A stretch of 64,000 nucleotides of DNA from Niallia circulans NBRC 13626 (GTDB lineage: Bacteria > Bacillota > Bacilli > Bacillales > Cytobacillaceae). The notes below the pieces were generated by a model. That model had not been told where the DNA came from. It made no database searches and saw only the letters and a program-made list of their open reading frames with translations. Every line of letters begins with the position of its first letter. Within the stretch, counting starts at the first letter, position 1. Location: assembly GCF_001591585.1 (NCBI RefSeq), contig NZ_BCVE01000001.1, positions 124,001 through 188,000 of the forward strand, read 5' to 3'. Position numbers and translations under genes: made by a program. Shown piece after piece: positions 28,447 to 36,952 of the stretch.

Positions 28447-28671
28447 ATGATTTGGAACTCCTTCTTTACAATATTTACTAGACTATTCTATCATACTCCC
28501 ACATAAATTGGGTTTGATTTTCATAAAACGAAAATATCGATCTGCTGCCGATTTTATTAAATGAAAAAGGGATAACATACAATTTTTTCTAAAAATACAA
28601 AAAATATGAGGACAAATAGGAAGAAAGGTGATTTAATAGATTTGTAATATACCACTTATAGGGGGGAAATT

Positions 28672-31600
28672 ATGAAAAAGTGTAAATGGAAAACAATTTT
28701 TGCTTTGTTATTAACGGTGACATTAGTATTAAGCGCAATGCCATCAAAAGAGATCCTAGCATCAGAAGGAGAAATTTCAGCTGCTACTCTTTCGATCGGA
28801 AAAGAGTTATCCTCGAGCTTTCAGCCAGATGAACATGTTAAATGGTTTAAGATCGATCCAAAATCTGTCGTGACTAAAGCAACTCACCTAGAGGTTGAAT
28901 TAAATTCGACGGAAGAAATGAATATTAGCGTATATTCAAGTAAAGATAATGCTATGTCAGACAACACCTTCGATCAATATAACGCCGTTAGCTTTATGGA
29001 TAATAAGGGCGTCATTTACTTCCCGATTGCTTGGGAAGGTCCGTACTATATTAAGGTTGAGTATTATTCCAACGTAGATGATGAGGAATACATAGAAGAA
29101 GAGGAAGTACCTGAACCGAATAGTCAATTTTCCTTAAAAGTAACGGATACAAAGCAAGCTCCTACTGTTGAAGCAGAAGAAGCTTGTCCAGTTGAATTAA
29201 GTACCAAGGAGTCAAAGGACAGCCAAACAATCCTTACACAATTACGTACTATTAGAGATACCATTTTGTCTTCAACGGCAAATGGGAAAAAACTATCTTC
29301 TTTATACTATCAAGTATCGCCATTTTTATCGGCGAAAATGATATTTAATAAGCAGCTAAGACAAGATGTATTAACAAATTTAAAAGCGCTAAAACCGATT
29401 TTCACTAACCTGCTAGATAATGGTACAAGCAGCACCTATAAAATTGGAAAAAACGAAGCAAAAGCAATAAATAATTTATATGAAATCACCTTAGAAGCTT
29501 CTCCTACCGCTTTACAAACCAAGATTTCATCCCTCGCTAACAAAGTAGAGTTATCTAATATAGAAGGAAAAACGCTTGATGACATTTTTACTTTATTAGG
29601 AGCTTCCAGCTCAAGTATAACGAACAAAGAGATAAATAATAAATATATTGTAAAAATGAAATCTGGTAAAACAGTTTCTTCTTTGAAAAACAGTTTGGGT
29701 AAAACTTCTGCTCAATCTATTAAAGGGTTAGAAGGAAGCGAAAAAATTGCTGACGGGATGTTTACCCTTGAATTGAATGAAGGAAAATACACAACGAAGA
29801 GTGCTAATACCCTTATTAACAAGATTCAAAACGCAAATGAAGTAGAGTATATAGAGCCTGTACAGCAATATACCTTACTATCCTTGCCAAGTGATGTATC
29901 TGCACCTTACCAATGGTCATTAAAAAACACAGCCCAAACAAATGGGAAAAATGGTGCTGATATTCAATTTGAAAAGCTTTATCAACTTCAACAATCTACT
30001 GATGTTAAACAAATGAAAATTGCTGTCTTAGATACTGGTGTGGATGCTTCCTTAGCCGATTTAAAAAATAAAATCACAGCGGGTTATAATTTTATCAACG
30101 AATCAGACAATGTATATGATGACAATAATCATGGTACACATGTAAGCGGCATTATCGCAGCAGGTATAAATAATGGCTATTCTATGTCTGGCATCCATTC
30201 AAACGCAAAAATTATGCCAGTCAAAATATTAGATGCATCTGGCTCTGGTGATACGGAACAAATTGCAAAAGGAATTAAATATGCGGTAGATCATGGCGCA
30301 AAAGTCATCAACATGAGTTTGGGTGGTGGTTATAGTAGAGTAATAGAGTCCATGCTTCAATATGCCAACAGCAAAAATGTTACTATTATTGCAGCAAGTG
30401 GAAATAATGGTTATGAAGGACTTGATTATCCGGGCTCTTCCAAATATGTAACGGCCGTTGGAGCTTCGAACGATTTAGATATCGTTGCTGATTATTCAAG
30501 TTATGGGAAAGAGCTTAAGCTTGTTGCACCAGGTTCCAACATTCCAAGTCTTGTTCCCAATGGAAATCTTTTATTATACAGTGGTACTTCGATGGCTACG
30601 CCACATGTATCTGCTGTGGCTGGATTATTGCTTTCTTTAAATGGGAAGCTAAAGCCTAAAGAGGTAGAAAAATATTTAATTGAAACAACAACATCTATTG
30701 TTTTTAAGGAAAATGACAATCCTGAAAATGAATTTTCGGAAGAATATCCAGATGATTTACCCGCTAGTAGTAATCCCATCGGTTTTGATAAAGTATCTGG
30801 CTGGGGGCGATTAAACGCATTTTCTGCTTTTAGTGCTCTAAAATTAAAAGCAAAAATTAATCCTGTTTATAATAGTACTCGATTACTTACCGGAACAGCT
30901 GAACAAGGAAGCAAAGTAAGTGTAAAACTTGGCAGTAAAACCTATTCTTCGTCAGCAGACAAAAATGGCAAGTTTACAGTAGAAATACCTTTACAAAAAG
31001 CGGATAAGCTTATGTATGTCCAGCTTTCAAGCAAAAATGGAACGGCAAGTACATCCCTCAGAACAACTGTTCAAAGAGACACGAAAGCTCCAAATGCACC
31101 AACCGTTCAAAAGGTTGGCGATAATGATAGTTTGCTGAAAGGAACAAGTGAACCTTTTGCTAATATTAATGCAAAGGTTAAGGGGAAATTGATCGGTAAA
31201 GGAACGGCCGATAAAAGTGGGAAATTCGCTATTAAAATCAAAAAACAGAAAGCTAATACAATTGTATCTGTTACAGCTGCAGATGGTGCAAAAAATACAA
31301 GTAAACCAGCAACCGTGAAAGTTGTGGATAACACACCACCTCCTATCCCAACGATAACTGGAACAATCAGTAATAAATCAGATAAAATCACTGGTAACGC
31401 GGAAGCTAATTCTACTGTTACTGCCAAAGCAGGCAAAAAGAAGCTCGGTTCTGCAGTTGCTGATAAAAAAGGAAAGTATACGATTAAAATTAAAAAGCAA
31501 AAAGAAAATACTAAAATCAGTGTTACAGCTACAGATAAGGCGAAAAATATAAGTAAAGCGAAGACTATTACAGTAGCAGATAAAATAGCTCCTGCTAAGC

Positions 31601-31839
31601 CAAAAGTAAATACGATCACGACGAAAACAACAAAAGTAACAGGAACTGCTGAAAAAAATGCAACCATTATCATTAAAAGAAACAACAAAGTATTAGCAGA
31701 AGGAAAAACAAATAAAAAAGGAGCTTTTTCTATCAAAATTAAAAAGCAAAAAGAAAAAACCTCTTTAACTATTACGGCAAAAGATACATCTGGTAATGTC
31801 AGCAAATCTGTTATAAAAGTGGTCACAAAGGCAAAATAA
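28672..31839 (+). CDS. Large secreted S8 subtilisin-like serine protease with tandem Ig-like repeats
   Basis: 1055 residues. Signal peptide to about residue 31 (KEILASEG); N-terminal pre-peptidase-like beta domain; inhibitor-like pro-region; S8 domain about 410-700 with catalytic Asp (AVLDTGVDAS), His (NNHGTHVSGI) and Ser (GTSMATPHVS). The tail (about 730-1055) holds four Ig-like repeats of about 80 residues, three of them carrying IKIKKQK; each has a TGTAE or GTSE-like strand. The tail is very Lys-rich, suggesting binding to the anionic cell wall. No LPXTG or transmembrane anchor. ATG follows AGGGGGGAAATT. Confidence 0.93.
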   Translation: MKKCKWKTIFALLLTVTLVLSAMPSKEILASEGEISAATLSIGKELSSSFQPDEHVKWFKIDPKSVVTKATHLEVELNSTEEMNISVYSSKDNAMSDNTFDQYNAVSFMDNKGVIYFPIAWEGPYYIKVEYYSNVDDEEYIEEEEVPEPNSQFSLKVTDTKQAPTVEAEEACPVELSTKESKDSQTILTQLRTIRDTILSSTANGKKLSSLYYQVSPFLSAKMIFNKQLRQDVLTNLKALKPIFTNLLDNGTSSTYKIGKNEAKAINNLYEITLEASPTALQTKISSLANKVELSNIEGKTLDDIFTLLGASSSSITNKEINNKYIVKMKSGKTVSSLKNSLGKTSAQSIKGLEGSEKIADGMFTLELNEGKYTTKSANTLINKIQNANEVEYIEPVQQYTLLSLPSDVSAPYQWSLKNTAQTNGKNGADIQFEKLYQLQQSTDVKQMKIAVLDTGVDASLADLKNKITAGYNFINESDNVYDDNNHGTHVSGIIAAGINNGYSMSGIHSNAKIMPVKILDASGSGDTEQIAKGIKYAVDHGAKVINMSLGGGYSRVIESMLQYANSKNVTIIAASGNNGYEGLDYPGSSKYVTAVGASNDLDIVADYSSYGKELKLVAPGSNIPSLVPNGNLLLYSGTSMATPHVSAVAGLLLSLNGKLKPKEVEKYLIETTTSIVFKENDNPENEFSEEYPDDLPASSNPIGFDKVSGWGRLNAFSAFSALKLKAKINPVYNSTRLLTGTAEQGSKVSVKLGSKTYSSSADKNGKFTVEIPLQKADKLMYVQLSSKNGTASTSLRTTVQRDTKAPNAPTVQKVGDNDSLLKGTSEPFANINAKVKGKLIGKGTADKSGKFAIKIKKQKANTIVSVTAADGAKNTSKPATVKVVDNTPPPIPTITGTISNKSDKITGNAEANSTVTAKAGKKKLGSAVADKKGKYTIKIKKQKENTKISVTATDKAKNISKAKTITVADKIAPAKPKVNTITTKTTKVTGTAEKNATIIIKRNNKVLAEGKTNKKGAFSIKIKKQKEKTSLTITAKDTSGNVSKSVIKVVTKAK

Positions 31840-31842
31840 TAA

Positions 31843-31892
31843 CAAAGACTCTCCTTTTAGAAAAATTTCATTTCTAAAGGAGAGTCTTTTTT
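31843..31892. terminator. Bidirectional terminator between protease and MFS genes
   Basis: AAAGACTCTCCTTT(T)AGAAA, short loop, TTTCTAAAGGAGAGTCTTTTTTT, positioned between two convergent genes. Confidence 0.88.
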
Positions 31893-33121
31893 TAAGCACC
31901 TCTATTTAATTGTTCTTTCTTCGTTACTGTCTTTTCATTTCTAATCGTTTTACCATGCAAATAGTAATAAACAGCAATGCCGATTAAAATATAAATGCTG
32001 CTTAATGAATAGAAAGAATTTAATCCAATAGCATCACCAATAATTCCAACAATATAGGAGCCAAACCCTATTCCTATATCAAATATGGATAAAAAAGTAG
32101 CTGTTGCGAGACCTCTTCGATGTGGTGCTGCTTTCTGAATCGCAATGGTTTGTAGACACGGGAACATTGATCCATATCCTAAGCCAATTAATGCAGCAGA
32201 TAATAAGAACATCCATTCAGATTGTGCAGTCCCCAAGACAAGCATCCCGATGGAAAATAGTACGATACATGGATAAACAATTTTATTTGCACCATAGCGG
32301 TCAAACCATTTACCAGCAAAAGGTCTTGCTATTAGCATAAAGATAGCGTAAACCACAAAGAAATATCCTGAAACACTTATAAATCCTTTGTTTTCAGCAT
32401 AAACCGAAACAAAAGAAAGAATCGATGAATAAACAAGACCGAATATGGCTGCTACGATACTAATTTTTACTGCCGTACTCTCTATAATTCGATCAAATTG
32501 AATTCCTTTTTTCTCTTTCACTTTCGCTTCTTGTTCTACTCTCTCTGTTTCCATATCTGAGTCCAGTTTCATAAATCCACCTGTTAATATCGCAAAGAAA
32601 GCAAATATTAGCGCCAATATAAACAAGGTAGAAGTTCCCCATGAGTTAATTGCCTGGAGTCCGATAAATGGACCGACTACCATCGCTAAATTCATACTCA
32701 TTGAATAATACCCCATACCTTCTCCTCTTCTGGAGCTTGGTAAAATGTCTGCAACAATTGTCCCGGTAGCGGTTGTAGCCATACCAAATCCAATGCCGTG
32801 TAATGCGCGAACGATGAGCAAACTAGTGATAGAATCACTAAATAAATAAAAAACCGCTGCCACTAAGAAAATAAGTAATGATGTAACAAATATGGCTTTT
32901 TTGCCAAACTTCTGCATCAAGTTACCAGCTACAGGCCGGATAAGAATAGCTGTTATTATGAATACCGTAACAACTAAACCTGCTGTAGACTGCTTTCCAT
33001 TTAATTCTCGAATCGCATAGATTGGTAATGAAACTAGTAAAAAATAAAACGTCATAAATAAAAAAAAGTTACTTACCCATATTTGGATAAATCCCTTTGT
33101 CCATAATGGTTCTTTATTCAC
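31892..33121 (-). CDS. MFS transporter
   Basis: 409 residues from GTG 33121 (AAGGAGGAAAAGAA upstream; GTGA overlaps the marR stop). Twelve TM helices, with the loop 2-3 region GNLMQKFGKKA and the exporter-type motif C region GPFIGLQAINSWG. Coupling to marR indicates an efflux pump for a toxic compound sensed by that regulator. The open frame continues to 33157 inside marR without a site. Confidence 0.88.
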   Translation of the reverse strand: MNKEPLWTKGFIQIWVSNFFLFMTFYFLLVSLPIYAIRELNGKQSTAGLVVTVFIITAILIRPVAGNLMQKFGKKAIFVTSLLIFLVAAVFYLFSDSITSLLIVRALHGIGFGMATTATGTIVADILPSSRRGEGMGYYSMSMNLAMVVGPFIGLQAINSWGTSTLFILALIFAFFAILTGGFMKLDSDMETERVEQEAKVKEKKGIQFDRIIESTAVKISIVAAIFGLVYSSILSFVSVYAENKGFISVSGYFFVVYAIFMLIARPFAGKWFDRYGANKIVYPCIVLFSIGMLVLGTAQSEWMFLLSAALIGLGYGSMFPCLQTIAIQKAAPHRRGLATATFLSIFDIGIGFGSYIVGIIGDAIGLNSFYSLSSIYILIGIAVYYYLHGKTIRNEKTVTKKEQLNRGA

Positions 33122-33552
33122 TTCTTTTCCTCCTTGATTGCTAATGAATGAATCCATTCAAAAATTATATGTTGTAAAGTCTTTTGAGATTCGATTGGCA
33201 ATTGTTTAAGTAACTCCTGATTTGCTAGCAGAACAGCTGCTTCCCATTTCGCATACTGCTGTATAGCAAAATCTGTTAGAAATACTCTATTTGTCCTCTT
33301 GTCTTCTCCCTTTATTTGCAGAACATATTTTTTCTCCACGAGCTTCTTTATGGTACGTGTTACTGGAGGGGGTTCTATGGATAGATAATCGGCGATTTCC
33401 TTTTGAGTAAGGGGACCATTCTTTTTTAATACATACAAAATTGCCCATTCAGAGCTATAAATATCAAATGGCTCAAGTGCTGTATTTAATTGTTTGGTTA
33501 ATTGTCGTGCGAGCTGCTGGATAGAATGGAATAAATCATGAGTCGTGTTCAT
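33118..33552 (-). CDS. MarR-family transcriptional regulator
   Basis: 144 residues: winged helix with LTQKEIADYLSIEPPPVTRTIKKL as recognition region and wing KGEDKRTNRVFLTD, flanked by dimerisation helices. It shares an operon with the MFS gene (4-base overlap) and is probably an autorepressor. A TTACCTAGGTAA palindrome lies 24-35 bases upstream of the start. Confidence 0.92.
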   Translation of the reverse strand: MNTTHDLFHSIQQLARQLTKQLNTALEPFDIYSSEWAILYVLKKNGPLTQKEIADYLSIEPPPVTRTIKKLVEKKYVLQIKGEDKRTNRVFLTDFAIQQYAKWEAAVLLANQELLKQLPIESQKTLQHIIFEWIHSLAIKEEKK

Positions 33553-33575
33553 TGCTTTCTCCGATCTAAAATTAA

Positions 33576-33587
33576 TTACCTAGGTAA
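33576..33587. promoter_or_regulatory. Palindrome TTACCTAGGTAA upstream of marR
   Basis: A perfect 12-bp palindrome, 24 bases from the marR start. MarR proteins usually bind short palindromes of this kind overlapping their own promoter, so this is the best operator candidate for the marR-MFS operon. Confidence 0.6.
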
Positions 33588-33622
33588 CTATATCATAACT
33601 TTATTGGAACGGCAAGATACTA

Positions 33623-33654
33623 TTTCATTTAATCAAACGTTTGATTAAATGAAA
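33623..33654. repeat. Perfect 32-bp palindrome
   Basis: Sixteen bases on each side are exactly complementary, centred between 33638 and 33639 with core TCAAACGTTTGA and no loop. It has the form of a double-stranded operator rather than a hairpin terminator. It lies 70 bp upstream of marR, beside a separate terminator. Confidence 0.8.
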
Positions 33655-33667
33655 ATATTACTATGTA

Positions 33668-33722
33668 TAAAAAAGCACCCTTAGGTAGACTTTTTAATGT
33701 CTACCTATAGGGTGCTTTTTTA
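33668..33722. terminator. Hairpin terminator
   Basis: AAAAAAGCACCCT(T)AGGTAGAC, loop, GTCTACCTATAGGGTGCTTTTTT. A long stem with A/T runs on both sides; likely terminates the small gene at 33855-33986, which reads toward it. Confidence 0.8.
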
Positions 33723-33854
33723 CTCTTCTGCTGCTATATTTGTTAGTTTTTCGCCAGTCTTCTACAAAACTGAAATGGAAGTGGATGACAAGCTCCTATA
33801 GCCTTTTTAATTTGTAACTAATTGAAAAAACAGGCAATTCACTAATTAACCATT

Positions 33855-33986
33855 TTACCAAATGCTACTAATTAGGCGAAATGCCATCCTTGGTATAAAT
33901 AGTAAAATGTTCCAGACTACTTCCCCAACTATCTCAAATAATACTTCTTTTAAAAAACTGTTACTTTTTCTTGTTTTAATTTTCAT
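33855..33986 (-). CDS. Small 43-residue protein, hydrophobic, unknown function
   Basis: MKIKTRKSNSFLKEVLFEI begins a 43-residue frame ending PRMAFRLISSIW. A basic N-terminus precedes one amphipathic or membrane helix (about 14-32). GGGAAGTTAGAAG stands upstream and a strong terminator follows 130 bases downstream. The pattern EIVGEVVWN...FIPRMAFRLI resembles small conserved Bacillus proteins I have seen, but I cannot name a family. Otherwise 33987-34214 shows nothing. Confidence 0.55.
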   Translation of the reverse strand: MKIKTRKSNSFLKEVLFEIVGEVVWNILLFIPRMAFRLISSIW

Positions 33987-34214
33987 CTTCTAACTTCCCG
34001 TTATAAAATTTGGGTACCTATTCTGGGTTAATAACTATAACTTGACTGCCTGAATAGATTCTTCTATTCAATTCCATCTTCCACTATCCTACTGCTTCTC
34101 TATAAGCAAGCCTTTGATCTAGCAGCAGAGTTAAATATGGACATCAGGTATTGCTGTTGGTTACCCCACTTGCATACATATCTATTATTACAGCTTAATC
34201 AGCAAAGGTATTTA

Positions 34215-34523
34215 TTATTTACTGCGAGTAAAAACCTTTACTATCGCACTAATTATTCCAGGCACAAGAAAAAAGACGCCAAAAAAGACAGTGAGTAGAT
34301 TATACTGTGGCGTTTTATAGAAATTAAACCATTCAGTGATAATAAAACTGTCAAGAAGCTTCCCGAATATTGTTCCATCCATATCTCTGTATTTAAGTAT
34401 CCATCCTGTTGCTTCTGATGAAAAAAAGAATATTTGTGACAATACAAATACACCAATAGAAGATACCCAATATTTTTCCAGAAATGATGAAGCTTTTTGT
34501 TTCCTAACCAATGTAAATCCCAT
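34215..34523 (-). CDS. Small membrane protein, possibly YfzA-like
   Basis: 102 residues with two TM helices (about 18-36 and 76-96) separated by an extracytoplasmic segment with GTIFGKLLDSFIITEWF and NLLTVFFGVFF. The pattern is reminiscent of the Bacillus YfzA-like family, but I hold this weakly. The ATG follows AAAGGATGGG. It is monocistronic. Confidence 0.65.
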   Translation of the reverse strand: MGFTLVRKQKASSFLEKYWVSSIGVFVLSQIFFFSSEATGWILKYRDMDGTIFGKLLDSFIITEWFNFYKTPQYNLLTVFFGVFFLVPGIISAIVKVFTRSK

Positions 34524-34839
34524 CCTTTACAAATACTCTTGTCTATATATTCATAAATTCATACGTATGGTTAGGAATTAAGTTTCAAAATCTTCCCTGT
34601 TTTATTAGAAAAATTGAATTGAATATTAATACCATTTCTACTAACTTGTTAATCCAATTATCAATAGAACCTTAAAACAGAAGGAAACGGCGGGAGGAAT
34701 ACTCTGTTCCTGAGGTACCAGAAAGGCTTGCTCACGATGGATTAATTGGAAGCATGATGAAAACAAATAGTTTTTATATTTGCACTGTAATAACAGAATG
34801 TTCAACTATACAAAATTAAGTATTATGTTTGCACCATCT
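34524..34839. other. Gene-free stretch
   Basis: About 315 bases between the small membrane protein gene and the MOSC gene. A GC-richer island at 34680-34745 (GGCGGGAGGAATACTC) may be the remnant of a repeat, but nothing can be assigned. Confidence 0.4.
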
Positions 34840-35553
34840 TTATAAAATAGCTATCTTATCACCAATATGAATAATTCCAGTCTTAATCACACTTGCATAT
34901 AAACCAAAATGGTTATTTCGCTCTTTAACAATCTGTTTTAATAGCTTCGGCTGTCGGGTGCCTGTTTCAGGATCTACTGTTATGATCATACATCTTTCAC
35001 AAAACTTATTAATCTCCAGAATTACATCTGAACCGATTTTAATTTGTTTCCCTAGTAAATCTTGTTCGTTTAGGTCACTTTCTTGGAGATCATAGACAAT
35101 ATTTCCTCTGAATCTTCTCTCATCAATCGATTCACCAAATGATGTAGATAATTCTGATAGAGCTTTTGTGGAAATTAATAACAGATTATCTTCTTCAATT
35201 GCTGGAAAGGGAACAAAGGTTGGAGCATAGGCGATTGAATCTAATGTCCGATTCGTTTCTTGTTCTAATCTTTCTAATAATGCCGTTTCGCCCCAAATAT
35301 ATTCCGAGCCATCATTGGCAGTTATAGTTAAATTAGGATATTTTTCTATTGACTCTTCTCCTGAAAAGCCCGCTTTATATGTAACCATTTTAGGGTATTG
35401 CGTAATGGTTAAATGCTTATTATTCGCTCTATCGATAAAAGCATGACTTCGATCGCCATATATTCCATACGACATAATCCGTGCCTTTTCCAAGCTTTCT
35501 CCAGTAAATGATTTTATTGGATAGCGCATGATCTTTTGTATATTGCCTATCAT
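34840..35553 (-). CDS. MOSC domain-containing protein
   Basis: 237 residues: N-terminal MOSC beta-barrel (MRYPIKSFTGESLEKARIMSYGIYGDR, quoted in part) and the MOSC domain with RFRGNIVYDL, a conserved Cys in FCERCMIITVDPETG and the C-terminal FGLYASVIKTGIIHIGDKI. This family includes Mo-cofactor sulfurase C-terminal domains and YiiM/YcbX-like proteins that handle sulfur or reduce N-hydroxylated bases. The ATG follows a GGGGGAGAAAAGATG context. It stands alone. Confidence 0.9.
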   Translation of the reverse strand: MIGNIQKIMRYPIKSFTGESLEKARIMSYGIYGDRSHAFIDRANNKHLTITQYPKMVTYKAGFSGEESIEKYPNLTITANDGSEYIWGETALLERLEQETNRTLDSIAYAPTFVPFPAIEEDNLLLISTKALSELSTSFGESIDERRFRGNIVYDLQESDLNEQDLLGKQIKIGSDVILEINKFCERCMIITVDPETGTRQPKLLKQIVKERNNHFGLYASVIKTGIIHIGDKIAIL

Positions 35554-35588
35554 CTTTTCTCCCCCTTTACTCTCTTTCTTCTATTAAA

Positions 35589-35631
35589 ACAAAAAAACTC
35601 TCTAAAACCAATTATTTTAGAGAGTTTTTCG
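35589..35631. terminator. Terminator between DUF3889 and MOSC genes
   Basis: AAAAACTCTCTAAAA, 7-base loop, TTTTAGAGAGTTTTT, located just after the DUF3889 gene (minus strand). Confidence 0.85.
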
Positions 35632-35635
35632 AAAA

Positions 35636-35968
35636 TTAAGGCTTTGTTTCCTTCATATCTACCGATAATAGTCGTTCTGTGCGCGTATCAAAAGTTAAAT
35701 GAACAAATACACCAATTTCCTTTTGATCTTTGTTTACAATTAGCTTAAACTTTTCCACAGAAGTTCCTTTCTTATCTTCCTTGCCTACATGCAGATAATC
35801 AGTAACTTCACTATTAGGATATTTTTCTTGTGTTTTTGTTATGGCAATTCTCCCCCATTTTACATAGGAAGGCAGCTCTTCCGCACCACCATGTAAAGGA
35901 CTGCTAAGCTGCATTAGGAATAAGCTTACCAAAAAGATGCTTATGAATGGATATTTTAATTTTTTCAT
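35636..35968 (-). CDS. DUF3889 domain-containing secreted protein
   Basis: 110 residues: signal peptide to about residue 29 (LSSPLHGGAEE), then the DUF3889 domain with YVKWGRIAITKTQEKYP, VTDYLHVGKED and a C-terminal DTRTERLLSVDM. Related to B. subtilis YqzG-type proteins. Extracellular or periplasm-like location is predicted; function unknown. The ATG follows AGAAAGGAGATGTTTG. Confidence 0.85.
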   Translation of the reverse strand: MKKLKYPFISIFLVSLFLMQLSSPLHGGAEELPSYVKWGRIAITKTQEKYPNSEVTDYLHVGKEDKKGTSVEKFKLIVNKDQKEIGVFVHLTFDTRTERLLSVDMKETKP

Positions 35969-36032
35969 GCAAACATCTCCTTTCTTGTTATTTCTAGTAT
36001 GAACAGAGAAACAAAATATATGTATTTTTATA

Positions 36033-36062
36033 TGTTAACTAAATTATATTATAGGTTGACAC
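36033..36062 (+). promoter_or_regulatory. BirA-type biotin operator upstream of bioY
   Basis: Left half TGTTAACTA (36033-36041) and right half GGTTGACAC (36054-36062) are inverted repeats separated by about 12-14 bases, as in the Bacillus BirA operator (TTGTTAACC-N14-GGTTAACAA type). It lies about 60 bases before the bioY start, fitting repression by biotinyl-AMP-bound BirA. Confidence 0.7.
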
Positions 36063-36119
36063 AAATCAATTAGAGAAGTATAGTTAATTACAGAAATTAA
36101 ACAAAAGGGAGTGGCCATT

Positions 36120-36713
36120 TTGAAACAGTGGAAGCCAATAGATATAACAATGATTGCGTTATTTGTTGCTTTTATGGCGGTGGGAGCAAATGTTACAAGT
36201 TTTCTTATCATTGGAGGTGTTCCCGTAACTCTTCAGACTTTCTTCTCTATTCTTGCAGGGCTGATTCTTGGTAAAAGATTGGGAAGCGTGGCAATGTTTG
36301 TTTATATGCTTGTTGGTCTTATCGGAATACCCATCTTTGCAGGGATATCGGGCGGCCTTATGGTAATCACCAGACCATCATTTGGCTTTATTTTAGCCTT
36401 TATTATGACAGCATTTTTTGTCGGTTTCTTCATCGAAAAAAAACAAACCATTCCATTCTATATTTTTAGCGGCTTCATTGGATTATTTATTAATTACATA
36501 ATTGGGACTAGTTGGATGTATTTGGCTTATAAAGTTTGGTATGCTGCACCAGAAGGATTTACTTACCAGCTAATGTGGAGTTGGATGGCTCTACCTTTAA
36601 TAAAAGACATCATCCTAACTTTTATCGCTGGTATTTTAGGACATCGTTTATATTATTCCGTCATCAAAAAAAGTTCCCTTCGCGTGCATTGGCATGAAAA
36701 TTCATCGCGATAA
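36120..36713 (+). CDS. bioY: Biotin transporter BioY (ECF S-component)
   Basis: 197 residues, six TM helices. The family signature GGVPVTLQTFFSILAGLILG lies near residue 35, followed by RPSFGFILAF and WLIKDI-like WMALPLIKDIILTFIAG. I chose TTG 36120 because AAAAGGGAG stands 8 bases upstream; an in-frame GTG at 36111 lies inside that ribosome site. It imports biotin, with or without a shared EcfAT module. A BirA operator upstream agrees. Confidence 0.93.
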   Translation: MKQWKPIDITMIALFVAFMAVGANVTSFLIIGGVPVTLQTFFSILAGLILGKRLGSVAMFVYMLVGLIGIPIFAGISGGLMVITRPSFGFILAFIMTAFFVGFFIEKKQTIPFYIFSGFIGLFINYIIGTSWMYLAYKVWYAAPEGFTYQLMWSWMALPLIKDIILTFIAGILGHRLYYSVIKKSSLRVHWHENSSR

Positions 36714-36745
36714 GAAAACTGCCACATAATAAGGAACAGCTGAGA

Positions 36746-36823
36746 AAAAAGACTATAGACAAACCTCATAATTACTTAAGGTAATTGCCTATAGTCTGAA
36801 AGTCCTCAATAATGGAGGACTTG
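36746..36823. terminator. Two consecutive hairpins after bioY
   Basis: First: AGACTATAG...AATTAC, TTAA, GGTAATT...CTATAGTCT. Second: AAGTCCTC, short loop, GAGGACTT. The first belongs to a hairpin family also seen at 47095-47152. They probably end bioY transcription. Confidence 0.6.
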
Positions 36824-36899
36824 TTTGTTACCAAATCCGATTGCTTTTTATATTATTCGCTATAATACGACTTTTTTTCCTAAAAATCCTGTCTGATTA

Positions 36900-36921
36900 T
36901 GCGCTTTCCCAAGAAATATTT
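36900..36921. repeat. 22-bp direct repeat, downstream copy flanking the copper gene
   Basis: TGCGCTTTCCCAAGAAATAT and two further T are repeated exactly at 38756-38777, so the CopC/CopD gene lies between two direct copies about 1.86 kb apart. Confidence 0.75.
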
Positions 36922-36952
36922 TTCCTATTCCCATTTCCCTCTTCATGAAACT

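Noticed and set aside
31107-31826. 239-codon frame antisense to the protease repeat tail
   Set aside because: Its Val/Leu/Phe-rich sequence is the complement of the Lys-rich repeat region; no ribosome site.
34680-34745. GC-rich island suspected to be another repeat copy
   Set aside because: No convincing alignment to the core of copies 1-3.
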